Positions 1-9,092 of a DNA stretch of 64,000 nt are shown one piece after another. The DNA is from Olleya sp. YS (lineage in GTDB: Bacteria; Bacteroidota; Bacteroidia; Flavobacteriales; Flavobacteriaceae), in assembly GCF_029760915.1 (NCBI RefSeq), contig NZ_CP121685.1, positions 718,001 to 782,000 of the forward strand, given 5' to 3'. A model generated the notes under the pieces. It saw only the letters and a list, made by a program, of their open reading frames with translations. It searched no databases and was not told the DNA's origin. A program made the translations under genes and the position numbers. How positions within the stretch are numbered: the stretch's first letter is position 1; every line of letters starts with the position of its first letter.

Positions 1-1007
1 GAAAACCATAAGTAGGTCCAAAAGATACTAATACCAAACATAAATTTTGCTAAATCATGAATGTGACTATCGTTAACTGATGGTAACAACCCTTTTGATT
101 TAAGATATATAGTTATTAATGCAATAACTGTTATACCGCTTACAAACATACTTGCAAAAACGTACCAGCCAAATAATGTTGAAAACCAGTGTGGGTCAAC
201 ACTCATTATCCAATCCCAAGACATCATTGATTCTGTATAAATATAAAACACTAAGAATGCTGCTGCAATACGAAATGATTTTTTGAAATTTCTTATATCT
301 CCTTCTGGTGCTTCATCTTGAGCTAAAGAAAATTTACGTGCAAAGAAACGATATAGACTCCATCCACCAATAAATATTAAAGCTCTAATGATAAATCCTG
401 TTTTATTTAACCAACCAGATTTTCCTGCAACTAGCTTGTCATAATCTGCACTTTCTGGATTTACCATATCTGGATTCATCCATACAAAAATATGATCTCC
501 TGCTAATACTGCAATTGCTAAAACAATTAATGCTCCTGGTAGTAAGTAATAGGTAATGGCTTCCATCACTCTAAATAATAATGGTGACCATCCTGCTTGA
601 GATGCAAATTGAATAGCATAAAATGCTAAAACGCCTAATGAAATCATCATAAAGAAAAAAGCTGCAACATACAATGCAGACCATGGTCTGTTATGTATTT
701 GGTGCATGACATGTTCTGCATGGTCATCTCCATGATGTTCTCCTGCATCAGCATGTGCCACATCACCATGAGAAGTATCAGCATGACTATTTTCATGATG
801 AGCATCTTCTGTAGCATGCGTGTCACGTGAATCTTTTGTTGCGTGACTATCACCATGACCACCATGACTTGCTTCATTAGCTAGCATCGTTTTTACATCT
901 TCTTTGGATACATGATGTGACGTATAATAACTTGTTCCCCACATAACTGCTCCTAAGATGATTAGGATAAGAGAAACTATTTTTAGTCTATTTGAAAGTG
1001 TGTACAT
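1..1007 (-). CDS. actF: Alternative complex III subunit ActF (partial, 3' end outside window)
   Basis: Integral membrane subunit of the quinol:cytochrome c oxidoreductase (alternative complex III, ACIII), which passes electrons from menaquinol to periplasmic cytochrome c. I read it directly from the minus strand: ATG at 1007, one N-terminal membrane helix (about residues 8-27), then a strongly His-rich stretch (15 His between residues 48 and 105), then at least five hydrophobic helices up to the window edge. It is the last visible gene of the operon, 26 bp after actE, and is related to ActC within the NrfD/PsrC superfamily. The C-terminus lies outside the window. Identity rests on operon order A-B-C-D-E-F and on the membrane pattern. 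A possible alternative is to call it quinone-binding subunit 2, which is the same protein. Confidence 0.9.
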   Translation of the reverse strand, partial: MYTLSNRLKIVSLILIILGAVMWGTSYYTSHHVSKEDVKTMLANEASHGGHGDSHATKDSRDTHATEDAHHENSHADTSHGDVAHADAGEHHGDDHAEHVMHQIHNRPWSALYVAAFFFMMISLGVLAFYAIQFASQAGWSPLLFRVMEAITYYLLPGALIVLAIAVLAGDHIFVWMNPDMVNPESADYDKLVAGKSGWLNKTGFIIRALIFIGGWSLYRFFARKFSLAQDEAPEGDIRNFKKSFRIAAAFLVFYIYTESMMSWDWIMSVDPHWFSTLFGWYVFASMFVSGITVIALITIYLKSKGLLPSVNDSHIHDLAKFMFGISIFWTYLWF

Positions 1008-1033
1008 ATCTATATATAAACTTTATCTAAATC

Positions 1034-1612
1034 TTATTTTTCTAGGTCTGCTTTTAATTTCATAACATATGAAACTACTTGCCAACGTTCTTCTTCACTT
1101 AAAAAGTTAGCGTAAGAACCCATTGAGTTTTTACCGTAATACATTACGTGGTAAATACTTCCTTCAGTAATTGCTCGTCCAGCATCGTCATAACTAGGTA
1201 CTCCAAGAATTTTCTCTCGTTTTACTAGCTTACCTTGACCAGCTCCTTTGTTACCATGACAAATTCCACAATAAATAGTGTATAATTCTTTGGCTCTTGG
1301 CTCGTCAAATTGAGTAGAGTCTAAAGGTGACTTTAATTCAGCTTTAGCTAAATCGTAACCTGCTATATCGTTAGCGTAATCAAACGGTGTGTAACCTCTA
1401 GAAATTGTCCCTTCTACTGGTAGACGAGCTTCCATGTCATTTTTGAATATCTCAGTTTGACCGATTGTTACATCTGCTTCCTGATAGGCTTCATAACCAA
1501 CAGACTCATACATATTAGGCATGTATTGGTAATTAGGTCGTGACTTTTTATTACAAGACGTAAACGACACTGCAAGTAAGGCTATTATTGTTATTTTAAT
1601 TAAATGTTTCAT
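1034..1612 (-). CDS. actE: ACIII monoheme cytochrome c subunit ActE
   Basis: Periplasmic lipid-anchored cytochrome c of alternative complex III, expected to take electrons from the pentaheme subunit and hand them to the terminal oxidase or a soluble cytochrome. The 192-residue protein starts with a lipoprotein signal (residues 1-20, lipobox ending SFTSC), then a linker, then a class I cytochrome c domain with the single heme site CGICH at about residues 115-119 and a likely distal Met in the motif NSMGSY near residue 163. It is 9 bp from actD, so translation is probably coupled. Size and heme content match ActE of other Bacteroidota. Confidence 0.93.
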   Translation of the reverse strand: MKHLIKITIIALLAVSFTSCNKKSRPNYQYMPNMYESVGYEAYQEADVTIGQTEIFKNDMEARLPVEGTISRGYTPFDYANDIAGYDLAKAELKSPLDSTQFDEPRAKELYTIYCGICHGNKGAGQGKLVKREKILGVPSYDDAGRAITEGSIYHVMYYGKNSMGSYANFLSEEERWQVVSYVMKLKADLEK

Positions 1613-1621
1613 TATATCTAA

Positions 1622-2152
1622 TTAATGTGCTTTATCTACTACGTTAATTTCTACTGCACCAGTTTGGGTTAACAAGTCGTGTAATTCTTGTTGATCACCA
1701 TGAACAGGAATTTCCATTAGAAAATGATCATCTGTTGTTCTTGGGTCTGGATTTTCTGCTTTCTTAAAAGGCCACATTTTACTTCTTAAATAAAATGTAA
1801 TTACCATTAAGTGTGCTGCAAAAAACACAGTTAATTCAAACATAATTGGTACAAATGCTGGCATGTTTTCTAGATAACTAAAGCTTGGTTTTCCACCAAT
1901 ATCTTGTGGCCAATCTTCAATCATTATAAAATTCATCATTAAAATAGCAACTGTTAAACCAACACAACCATACATAAATGCACAAATTGCTAATCTTGTA
2001 GGCGCTAATCCCATTGCCTTGTCTAGTCCGTGAACTGGAAAAGGCGTATATACTTCTTCGATATGATGTTTTGCAGCTTTCACTTTTTTAACTGCATGAA
2101 TTAACACATCGTCATCGTTATAAATAGCGTGAATTACTTTTGAAGCTTCCAT
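1622..2152 (-). CDS. actD: ACIII membrane subunit ActD (DUF3341)
   Basis: Small accessory membrane subunit of alternative complex III. The 176-residue protein has a soluble N-terminal part with the conserved TPFPVHGLDKAMGL stretch near residue 36, two membrane helices (about 54-76 and 100-122) and a cytoplasmic C-terminal tail ending in a small alpha/beta region (FLMEIPVHGDQQEL). This is the DUF3341 pattern, which is found with NrfD-type membrane subunits. It has no heme or Fe-S motif and probably has a structural role. It sits 9 bp from both actC and actE in one transcript. Confidence 0.92.
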   Translation of the reverse strand: MEASKVIHAIYNDDDVLIHAVKKVKAAKHHIEEVYTPFPVHGLDKAMGLAPTRLAICAFMYGCVGLTVAILMMNFIMIEDWPQDIGGKPSFSYLENMPAFVPIMFELTVFFAAHLMVITFYLRSKMWPFKKAENPDPRTTDDHFLMEIPVHGDQQELHDLLTQTGAVEINVVDKAH

Positions 2153-2161
2153 ATGCTACCT

Positions 2162-3892
2162 TTAGTTTATTAATTTTTTAGCTTGTCCAGACCAATCGTC
2201 ACGTTCTGCTCTTCCTGGGAAAGAACCAGTAATTTCGTCTAACAAGGTATATTCTCTTTTTGTCATTTTACTTACTTGAGCATAAGTATAAATACCAATA
2301 CTATTAAGTGATTCCTCCATTTTTGGACCAATACCATTGATCTTTTTAAGATCGTCTGCTGTTTGAACGTTTGGATCAAAAGTACCTACACCTTTTAAGA
2401 TGCTATCAACTTTATCCGAGTCTTTTGCAAACGTAGGTGTAAGAGTTGTTTCCTCTTTTAGTTTTGGTACAGATGTTCTAGCATCAGACCCTGTTCCTAC
2501 TAGATTGTCTCCTCGTTCTCTAATATTTTTATAACGCTGTCCAGAGGATTTCAAGATGGTTTTAACCTCTGCTTGTGCTATTACTGGGAATGTACGAGAG
2601 TATAATAAGAATAATACAAAGAAGAATCCTATAGTACCTATAAATATTCCAATATCTACAAATGTAGGTGAGAACATTGTCCAAGATGATGGTAAGTAAT
2701 CACGGTGTAACGATGTTACAATAATTACAAAACGCTCAAACCACATTCCGATATTTACTACAATTGAAATAGCAAACGAGAACATAATACTTGTACGTAA
2801 TTTTTTAAACCACATAAATTGAGGTGAAAATACGTTACAAGACATCATTGCCCAATACGCCCACCAGTAAGGTCCTGTTGCTCTGTTTAAGAAAGCATAT
2901 TGCTCAAATTCTACTCCAGAATACCAAGCTACAAACAACTCTGTGATGTAAGCTACACCAACTATAGAACCTGTAATCATGATGACTATGTTCATTAACT
3001 CGATGTGCTGTACTGTAATATAATCTTCTAAACTACATACTTTTCTCATGATGATAAGTAGTGTGTTTACCATCGCGAAACCAGAGAAAATCGCTCCTGC
3101 AACAAAGTAAGGAGGGAAAATAGTAGTATGCCATCCAGGTATTACAGACGTTGCGAAGTCAAAAGATACAATAGTGTGTACAGAAAGTACAAGTGGTGTT
3201 GCTAAACCTGCAAGTACTAAAGATACCTCTTCAAAACGTTGCCAGTCTTTTGCACGACCTGTCCAACCAAAACTTAATAAGCTATATATTTTCTTTTGAA
3301 AAGGCTTCACTGCTCTATCACGTAGCATTGCAAAATCAGGTAATAATCCTGTCCACCAGAATACTAATGATACTGATAAATACGTAGAAATTGCAAATAC
3401 ATCCCAAAGTAATGGTGAGTTAAAGTTTACCCATAACGAACCAAATTGGTTAGGGATCGGTAATACCCAATAGGCTAACCATGGACGACCCATGTGAATA
3501 ATTGGGAATAAACCTGCTTGAACAACTGAGAAGATGGTCATTGCTTCGGCAGAACGGTTAATTGCCATTCTCCATTTTTGACGGAATAATAAAAGTACTG
3601 CAGAAATTAATGTTCCTGCGTGACCAATACCAACCCACCAAACGAAGTTAGTAATATCCCAAGCCCAGTTTACTGTTCTGTTTAGACCCCAAGTTCCAAT
3701 TCCTGTTGAAATGGTGTAAATAATACAACCTATTCCCCAAAGAAAAGCTACAAGAGCGATAGAAAATACAATCCACCACTGTTTATTTGCCTTACCTTCT
3801 ACAGGAGCTGCGATATCTACAGTTACATCGTGATACGATTTCTCGCCAGTAACTAAAGGTCTTCTAATAGGTGCTTCGTAATGAGACGCCAT
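2162..3892 (-). CDS. actC: ACIII NrfD-like membrane subunit ActC with C-terminal HhH domain
   Basis: NrfD/PsrC-family membrane subunit that binds menaquinol in alternative complex III. The N-terminal 450 or so residues carry the usual run of membrane helices with conserved elements such as HAGTLISAVLLLFRQKWR and HMGRPW. The protein is 576 residues, longer than the NrfD core needs. After a polar linker (about 450-512) the last 64 residues form a helix-hairpin-helix type domain (INGIGPKMEESLNSIGI, then FPGRAERDDW and QAKKL). That tail resembles the HhH extension on NuoE of some alphaproteobacteria. The fold call for the core is strong. The role of the tail is unknown. Spacing to actD is 9 bp. 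Confidence 0.95.
   Translation of the reverse strand: MASHYEAPIRRPLVTGEKSYHDVTVDIAAPVEGKANKQWWIVFSIALVAFLWGIGCIIYTISTGIGTWGLNRTVNWAWDITNFVWWVGIGHAGTLISAVLLLFRQKWRMAINRSAEAMTIFSVVQAGLFPIIHMGRPWLAYWVLPIPNQFGSLWVNFNSPLLWDVFAISTYLSVSLVFWWTGLLPDFAMLRDRAVKPFQKKIYSLLSFGWTGRAKDWQRFEEVSLVLAGLATPLVLSVHTIVSFDFATSVIPGWHTTIFPPYFVAGAIFSGFAMVNTLLIIMRKVCSLEDYITVQHIELMNIVIMITGSIVGVAYITELFVAWYSGVEFEQYAFLNRATGPYWWAYWAMMSCNVFSPQFMWFKKLRTSIMFSFAISIVVNIGMWFERFVIIVTSLHRDYLPSSWTMFSPTFVDIGIFIGTIGFFFVLFLLYSRTFPVIAQAEVKTILKSSGQRYKNIRERGDNLVGTGSDARTSVPKLKEETTLTPTFAKDSDKVDSILKGVGTFDPNVQTADDLKKINGIGPKMEESLNSIGIYTYAQVSKMTKREYTLLDEITGSFPGRAERDDWSGQAKKLIN
2165..2356 (-). other. HhH domain fused to ActC C-terminus
   Basis: These codons encode residues 513-576 of ActC. 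The segment begins with DDLKKINGIGPKMEESL, the typical hairpin GxG-x-K pattern of helix-hairpin-helix domains, and ends with the GR..RDDW..QAKKL signature. Domains with this exact layout are known to me from NuoE and some ribosomal L21 extensions, not from DNA-binding enzymes only, so a role in assembly or protein contacts is as likely as nucleic-acid binding. Confidence 0.75.
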
Positions 3893-3924
3893 AATCCTTT
3901 TATAATTGTTTATTAATTAATTTT

Positions 3925-6900
3925 TTATGCTTTTGTCGTGTTTCTCACTTTAGTATGATACTGAACATTAGGTTTAGTACCTACACTTTCTAATAAGTGA
4001 TACATACGATCGTCTTTTAAAAGTTTTGCAACTTTACTGTCTTTATCATTAATGTCTCCAAATACCATTGCACCATTGCTACAAGCAGCAGAACAAGCAG
4101 TTTGGAATTCGCCATCCTTAATTTGACGTCCATCACGTTTTGCATCCAGAATAGTTTTTTGTGTTTTTTGAATACACATAGAACATTTTTCCATCACACC
4201 ACGTGAACGAACAGTCACGTCTGGGTTAATTACCATACGACCTAAATCGTTATTCATGTGGTAATCAAACTCGTCATTTCCGTTATATAAGAACCAGTTA
4301 AAACGTCTTACTTTATAAGGACAGTTGTTTGCACAATATCTTGTACCAACACATCTGTTATATGCCATATGGTTTTGACCTTGTCTACCGTGTGCTGTTG
4401 CAGCAACTGGACAAACGGTCTCACAAGGTGCATGGTTACAATGCTGACACATTACTGGTTGGAATGCTACTTGCGGGTTATCTGCAGGATCTTCTAATTC
4501 TCCAAATCCTCCTAAAGAACCATTATCTCCGAATAATCCAGAGAAACCTTCTTTTTTAGCATCATCTTGTTCAAATGTATCTTCAGATGAATAATATCTA
4601 TCAATACGTAACCAGTGCATATCACGACTACGTCTTATTTCTTCTTTACCTACAACAGGTACATTGTTTTCTGCATGACAAGCAATAACACAAGCACCAC
4701 ATCCAGTACACGCATTTAAATCTATTGATAAGTTAAAGTGATGTCCAATAGAACGATCAAACTCATCCCATAAATCTACCTCTGGTGAAGTAACTGGTGT
4801 TTCTTCGTGGTTTAATGATACTACAGGAATTTTATTCCATCCATGCTTATGATCTTCTTTGTCATAAGTATTAAAGATTTCTAAAGTTGTTTCCTTTATA
4901 ATGTCACCACGTCCCATTAAGGTATTTTGTAACTGTACACATGCAAATTCATGCATTCCAGCAACTGGCTCGATTGACACGTTTTGTATGGTATCAAAAT
5001 CGTTGTAAAGTGCAAAAGCATTTACACCAGTTTTCATGTCATCTTTAAGACCAGCGTTTCTACCATATCCAAATGCTAAACCTACAGATCCTTTGGCTTG
5101 TCCTGGTTGAATAATTACTGGTACGTTTTTCAACTCAGCTTTTCCAACTTTAAGGTTTACATAGCTACCGTTTAATGCGCCTGTAGCATCATTAGTGTTA
5201 ACTAAATTCCAAGCTTCTGCATCAGACTTTGAAACGGTTAAATAATTATCCCAAGACGTTCTCGTGATAGGATCTGGAAACTCTTGTAACCATGGGTTAT
5301 TGGCTTGTTGTCCATCTCCCATTCCTATTTTAGAATATAATGTTAACTCTACTCCTTTTCCAGTTGCAGACGCTGCTAAAGCTCTAGCTGCATTTCCTGC
5401 AGGAGTTTCATCTTGTTCTACTTCTTCAGATGCAGTTTCTACAGTTGTTGTACTGCTAAATACACCGTCATGTAAAGCTTGGTTGTAAGAACTTCCGTTA
5501 AGGATTGTGTCTTTCCAAGTGGATTTAATATAATCGTTTAATGCAACATCATTCCCGTTCCACTTTAATAAAGCGTCTTGAAATTGTCTAGTATCAAACA
5601 AAGGACGAATAGTTGGTTGCATTAATGCAAAATGCCCTTTCTTTAATTCAACATCTCCCCAAGATTCTAAATAATGAGGTGCTGCTGCTATGTATTGAAC
5701 TGCTGCTGCAGTTTCATCTTCTTTAGATGAGAATGCAATAGATAATGTTGTATTCTTTAATCCTTCAGCAAAGTCGTTTGCATTAGGTAGTGTATATAAT
5801 GGATTAACACCACTCATGATAATTGCACCCACTTTTCCTGATTTCATATCAGAAATTAAAGTTTGTACCGCTTTGTTATTACCTTGACGTGTTTTTATTG
5901 GTGTTTTTGGATCAAAAGCTTTGCTTCCTAATGCCTTATTAATTTCTAAAGCTACCGTTTGGGCATTAACATCTTGAATTCCTGTTACTAAAACACCATT
6001 ACTTCCTGCTTTAACTAATTCTGAAGCTGCTTGTTGTACTGCATCTTTTACCTTTGCAGGTAAATCGTTGGCATTTACAGAACCACCTACAATCAAACTG
6101 TGCAATTGTGCTAAAGCTAATTTTTGTTGAGTTGGTGTTAATGGTACACGTTTGTCTGCGTTTGCACCAGATAATGACATGTTAGATTCAAACTGAATAT
6201 GACGCGACATTTTACCATTGGTAGGAATACGCATTTTTGAATATCCAGAATCAAATCCTCCGCCTTGCCAATCTCCTAAAAAGTCTGCTCCAACAGACAC
6301 TATGGTCATAGCTTTAGAAAAATCATAATTAGCTAAACCACGCTCACCATACATAGCTTGATAAGCATCTAATGCTGCAGATTCTGAAATAGCATCATAA
6401 ACCACGTGGATTACATTACCATATTTTTCTGTAAATTCAGCAACTAATTTAGATGTTGATGGGCTAGCATATGTTTGTGTTAATAATACAATTTGCTTTC
6501 CTGAGTCTTTTAAGCTATTTAAAGCTTGAATCGTTTCAGTATCAAAATCTGACCAAGAAATGGTTTTTCCACCTTTCTTAGGACCTTGTACTCTTAAACT
6601 ATCATATAAATCTAAAACTGAAGCATTAACTCTTGCATTAGCGTGACCGTTAGTTTTAGCTAGTGTATTGTTTTCAATTTTAATTGGACGACCTTCACGA
6701 GTCTTAACTAAAACACTTGCAAAATCAAATCCGTTAGCAATAGTGGTTGCATAATAATTTGCAACACCAGGAATAATTCTATCAGGTTGTACTACGTACG
6801 GAATAGATTTTACCACTGGTCCTTCACAAGCTGCCAAAGATGCTGCAGCTGTACTAAAACCAACATACTTTAAGAAATCACGACGTGTTGTTGAAGAAGC

Positions 6901-7035
6901 CTCTAATGTATCCTTATCACCTAAGAACTCATCAGTTGGAATTTCTTGAACAAATTCGTTTTGTTTTAGCGTCTCAACAATAGAGCTATCTTTTAGCTCC
7001 TCAACACTTTTCCAGTATTTCTTGTTTGATGACAT
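3925..7035 (-). CDS. actB: ACIII iron-sulfur/molybdopterin-like subunit ActB
   Basis: Large periplasmic subunit of alternative complex III, 1036 residues, a fusion of a molybdopterin-oxidoreductase-like domain (about 100-740) and an FeS domain of the NrfC/PsrB type (about 770-1010). A Tat-type signal (TRRDFLKYVGF, near residues 50-60) is followed by a hydrophobic stretch and a lipobox-like SLAAC. Cysteine groups CTGCGACVIAC, CQHCNHAPCETVC, CVGTRYCANNC and CSMC...ACSAAC can hold three to four FeS clusters. In characterised ACIII the molybdopterin domain carries no cofactor, and the same is expected here. It lies between actA and actC; the actA-actB gap of about 70 bp contains a palindromic repeat. 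Confidence 0.95.
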   Translation of the reverse strand: MSSNKKYWKSVEELKDSSIVETLKQNEFVQEIPTDEFLGDKDTLEASSTTRRDFLKYVGFSTAAASLAACEGPVVKSIPYVVQPDRIIPGVANYYATTIANGFDFASVLVKTREGRPIKIENNTLAKTNGHANARVNASVLDLYDSLRVQGPKKGGKTISWSDFDTETIQALNSLKDSGKQIVLLTQTYASPSTSKLVAEFTEKYGNVIHVVYDAISESAALDAYQAMYGERGLANYDFSKAMTIVSVGADFLGDWQGGGFDSGYSKMRIPTNGKMSRHIQFESNMSLSGANADKRVPLTPTQQKLALAQLHSLIVGGSVNANDLPAKVKDAVQQAASELVKAGSNGVLVTGIQDVNAQTVALEINKALGSKAFDPKTPIKTRQGNNKAVQTLISDMKSGKVGAIIMSGVNPLYTLPNANDFAEGLKNTTLSIAFSSKEDETAAAVQYIAAAPHYLESWGDVELKKGHFALMQPTIRPLFDTRQFQDALLKWNGNDVALNDYIKSTWKDTILNGSSYNQALHDGVFSSTTTVETASEEVEQDETPAGNAARALAASATGKGVELTLYSKIGMGDGQQANNPWLQEFPDPITRTSWDNYLTVSKSDAEAWNLVNTNDATGALNGSYVNLKVGKAELKNVPVIIQPGQAKGSVGLAFGYGRNAGLKDDMKTGVNAFALYNDFDTIQNVSIEPVAGMHEFACVQLQNTLMGRGDIIKETTLEIFNTYDKEDHKHGWNKIPVVSLNHEETPVTSPEVDLWDEFDRSIGHHFNLSIDLNACTGCGACVIACHAENNVPVVGKEEIRRSRDMHWLRIDRYYSSEDTFEQDDAKKEGFSGLFGDNGSLGGFGELEDPADNPQVAFQPVMCQHCNHAPCETVCPVAATAHGRQGQNHMAYNRCVGTRYCANNCPYKVRRFNWFLYNGNDEFDYHMNNDLGRMVINPDVTVRSRGVMEKCSMCIQKTQKTILDAKRDGRQIKDGEFQTACSAACSNGAMVFGDINDKDSKVAKLLKDDRMYHLLESVGTKPNVQYHTKVRNTTKA

Positions 7036-7073
7036 ATTATATAATTGAATTTATTTCTTTATTAATTTAAACT

Positions 7074-7099
7074 ACACTTCGACTACGCTCCGTGTGATA
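7074..7099. repeat. Short palindromic repeat, actA-actB gap
   Basis: The segment reads ACACTTCGACTACGCTCCGTGTGATA, split here as ACACTTCGACTACG and CTCCGTGTGATA. Its outer arms ACAC/GTGT can pair. It closely matches copies at 46694-46719 and 14611-14636, so it belongs to a dispersed family. It lies in the only wide gap of the act operon. Confidence 0.65.
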
Positions 7100-7106
7100 C
7101 TTTTTA

Positions 7107-8405
7107 TTAGTAATGACATTTACCACATTCTAAACCTCCCATTTGAGCTGCTGTAAAGTCTTCTTTCCCGTACTTTTTAGATAGCTGTTCATGTATTTTA
7201 GTGTAGTATGCGTTATCTTTAACTTTAACGTTTGTTTCTCTGTGACAATTAATACACCAACCCATAGTTAATGGTGAATGTTGGTACATAATTTCCATCT
7301 CTTCTACAGGTCCATGACACGTTTGACACTCTATACCTCCTACAACAACGTGCTGCGAGTGGTTAAAGTAAGCAAAGTCTGGTAGATTGTGAATTCTTAT
7401 CCATTTTACTGGAGAGGTTTCACCTGTGTATTTTTGTTCTGCATCATCCCAACCTACAGCTTTGTATAGTTTTTTGATTTCAGCATTATAATCTACTCCG
7501 TATTCTGCCAATCCTTCTTGTTGAGTTTCTGCTGCTACTTCGTATATAGATTTGTGACAGTTCATACATACATTTAATGAAGGAATTCCTGAATGTTTAC
7601 TTACTCTAGCAGAAGAGTGACAGTATTTACAGTCTATTCCGTTTTCACCTGCATGAATTCTGTGTGAGTAATGTATTGGCTGAACTGGTTCGTATCCTTG
7701 ATTTACACCTACTTGCATAAAGTAACCATACACAAAATATGCGCTTGCTAACATCAAAGCAATAACAGTAACAAATACTAAAAATTGATTTTGTATGAAC
7801 GCTTTCCAGATAGGTGTGCGCTTTGGCGCTTCTGTTAAAGCAACGCCTTTTGCATCTGCAAAACGACGCAACGTTTGATTAACTAAGAATAATGCTCCTG
7901 CTAATAAAGCAAATAAGACACCTAAAGCACCTAATATTAATTTGTTTGAGATTCCGCCCTCTGATGAAGTTGTTCCACCTTCTGGTCCTGGAGGAGGAGG
8001 TGGAGTAACAGTTGGTTCAGTAGCAGTATAAGCTAATATATTATCAATATCTGCATTAGTCAACGTTGGAAACGCATTCATCGCTGAAGGCTTATACTCA
8101 TTCCAAATTTTGTTGGCATAAGCATCTCCTGACTTGATTAAGCCTTGACTGTTTCTAATCCATTCATACAACCATTCTCTATCTAAACCTTCTTCTTCTG
8201 CCAAACGTGCCTCTACATTACGCAATGCAGGACCTGTCATTTTCTTGTCTAATTTATGACAAGCAATACAGTTAGCATTAAATAAAGATTTTCCAACAAC
8301 TGGGTCGCCTTCTTGAGCGAAAAGTGAGATTGAGAATGTTAGTAAAAAAATTAAGCTTAAACTAAGATTGTTACTGCTTAACTTACGGTGAATCACCTGT
8401 TTCAT
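7107..8405 (-). CDS. actA: ACIII multiheme cytochrome c subunit ActA
   Basis: First gene of the alternative complex III operon, a periplasmic multiheme cytochrome c. Six CXXCH sites are visible: CIACH in an N-terminal class I domain (just after the signal peptide), then CKYCH, CMNCH, CQTCH, CINCH and a final CGKCH in the C-terminal pentaheme part. A signal peptide (LSLSLIFLLTFSISLFAQ) and one later membrane helix (about residues 155-175) separate the two parts. The open frame extends upstream to 8489, but I place the start at 8405 (MKQVIHRK) because it gives a proper signal peptide and because a consensus -7 promoter motif (8487-8494) overlaps the longer start. The product is then 432 residues. 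Confidence 0.93.
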   Translation of the reverse strand: MKQVIHRKLSSNNLSLSLIFLLTFSISLFAQEGDPVVGKSLFNANCIACHKLDKKMTGPALRNVEARLAEEEGLDREWLYEWIRNSQGLIKSGDAYANKIWNEYKPSAMNAFPTLTNADIDNILAYTATEPTVTPPPPPGPEGGTTSSEGGISNKLILGALGVLFALLAGALFLVNQTLRRFADAKGVALTEAPKRTPIWKAFIQNQFLVFVTVIALMLASAYFVYGYFMQVGVNQGYEPVQPIHYSHRIHAGENGIDCKYCHSSARVSKHSGIPSLNVCMNCHKSIYEVAAETQQEGLAEYGVDYNAEIKKLYKAVGWDDAEQKYTGETSPVKWIRIHNLPDFAYFNHSQHVVVGGIECQTCHGPVEEMEIMYQHSPLTMGWCINCHRETNVKVKDNAYYTKIHEQLSKKYGKEDFTAAQMGGLECGKCHY

Positions 8406-8486
8406 ATTATATATTGAATTTACTTCTAAACTTTGGTATGATTTTTTCATCAGCATTACTAAAACATAGCTTAAAAAAACCTTATG

Positions 8487-8494
8487 CAAAAGTA
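8487..8494 (-). promoter_or_regulatory. Promoter -7 element of the act operon
   Basis: On the minus strand this reads TACTTTTG, an exact match to the Bacteroidota -7 motif TAnnTTTG, about 80 bp before the chosen actA start at 8405. No clear TTG is seen at -33, so the call rests mainly on the -7 box and its position. Confidence 0.5.
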
Positions 8495-8593
8495 ATACTT
8501 AAAAGTCGATTTTAGAAATCTTAAGGAAGTCTTAATTGCTAATTTAGAGGAATTCTAAATAATAAAATTAGTCACTTTTAAGTTTAATACTTT

Positions 8594-8601
8594 TACATTT
8601 G
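8594..8601 (+). promoter_or_regulatory. Promoter -7 element of the SPOR gene
   Basis: TACATTTG is an exact TAnnTTTG match, 18 bp before the ATG at 8620, implying a very short leader. The -33 region is AT-rich without a good TTG. It faces away from the act promoter at 8487-8494. Confidence 0.5.
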
Positions 8602-8619
8602 CACTAAATACATCTTAAA

Positions 8620-9012
8620 ATGAAAAAAACACCATTAAAAGCTCTTTACCTAACTGCCTTATTAACACTATGTTTTGGTGTTTTTAGCCATGCGCAGCAA
8701 GGTACTGTTGTTATAAACGAAGATCCTACTATTGATGAATTATTAGAAATTAAAAAAGACATTAATAGTGATGAAAAAAATAGTGACCGTTATAAAATAC
8801 AAGTGTATTCTGGTAATTTAGCAACAGCTGAAAGGACTAAATCTAAGTTTGACAGTTCCGTTGGACAATGGCGATCTCAGTTAGTATTTGAAGCACCAAA
8901 TTATAAAATTTGGGTAGGCAGTTTTAGAACTCGATTAGAAGCAGATCGTGCATTAGTTGCAGTGCAACGAAAATTTGGAGATGCCTTTATCTTTAAGCCT
9001 AAAAAAGAATAA
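8620..9012 (+). CDS. Secreted SPOR-domain protein
   Basis: Small exported protein of 130 residues. Residues 1-25 are a signal peptide ending SHAQ, then about 30 linker residues, then a SPOR domain (about 58-128: RYKIQVYSGNLATAERTKSK ... YKIWVGSFRTRLEADRAL). SPOR domains bind peptidoglycan strands lacking stem peptides, so a periplasmic role at the cell wall is likely. There is no membrane anchor beyond the signal peptide. It stands alone between divergent act genes and a terminator shared with infB. The exact function is not known. Confidence 0.85.
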   Translation: MKKTPLKALYLTALLTLCFGVFSHAQQGTVVINEDPTIDELLEIKKDINSDEKNSDRYKIQVYSGNLATAERTKSKFDSSVGQWRSQLVFEAPNYKIWVGSFRTRLEADRALVAVQRKFGDAFIFKPKKE

Positions 9013-9040
9013 GATTATATAACAAGTAACTAGAAAATAA

Positions 9041-9074
9041 AAAAGCGATTCAAAAATTTTGAATCGCTTTTTTT
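9041..9074. terminator. Bidirectional terminator between SPOR gene and infB
   Basis: Perfect inverted repeat: GCGATTCAAAA at 9045-9055 pairs with TTTTGAATCGC at 9057-9067, flanked by A-run and T-run, so it can end transcripts from both converging genes. Confidence 0.85.
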
Positions 9075-9092
9075 ATATGTTAAACTAAAAAA

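Noticed and set aside
647-877. Minus-strand open frame of 76 codons rich in Met and Val
   Set aside because: It is another frame of the His-rich segment of actF; the CAT/ATG repeats produce the Met codons.
3925-7035. Formate dehydrogenase or polysulfide reductase
   Set aside because: The fused molybdopterin-FeS protein together with multiheme ActA, two NrfD-like subunits and DUF3341 is specific for alternative complex III.
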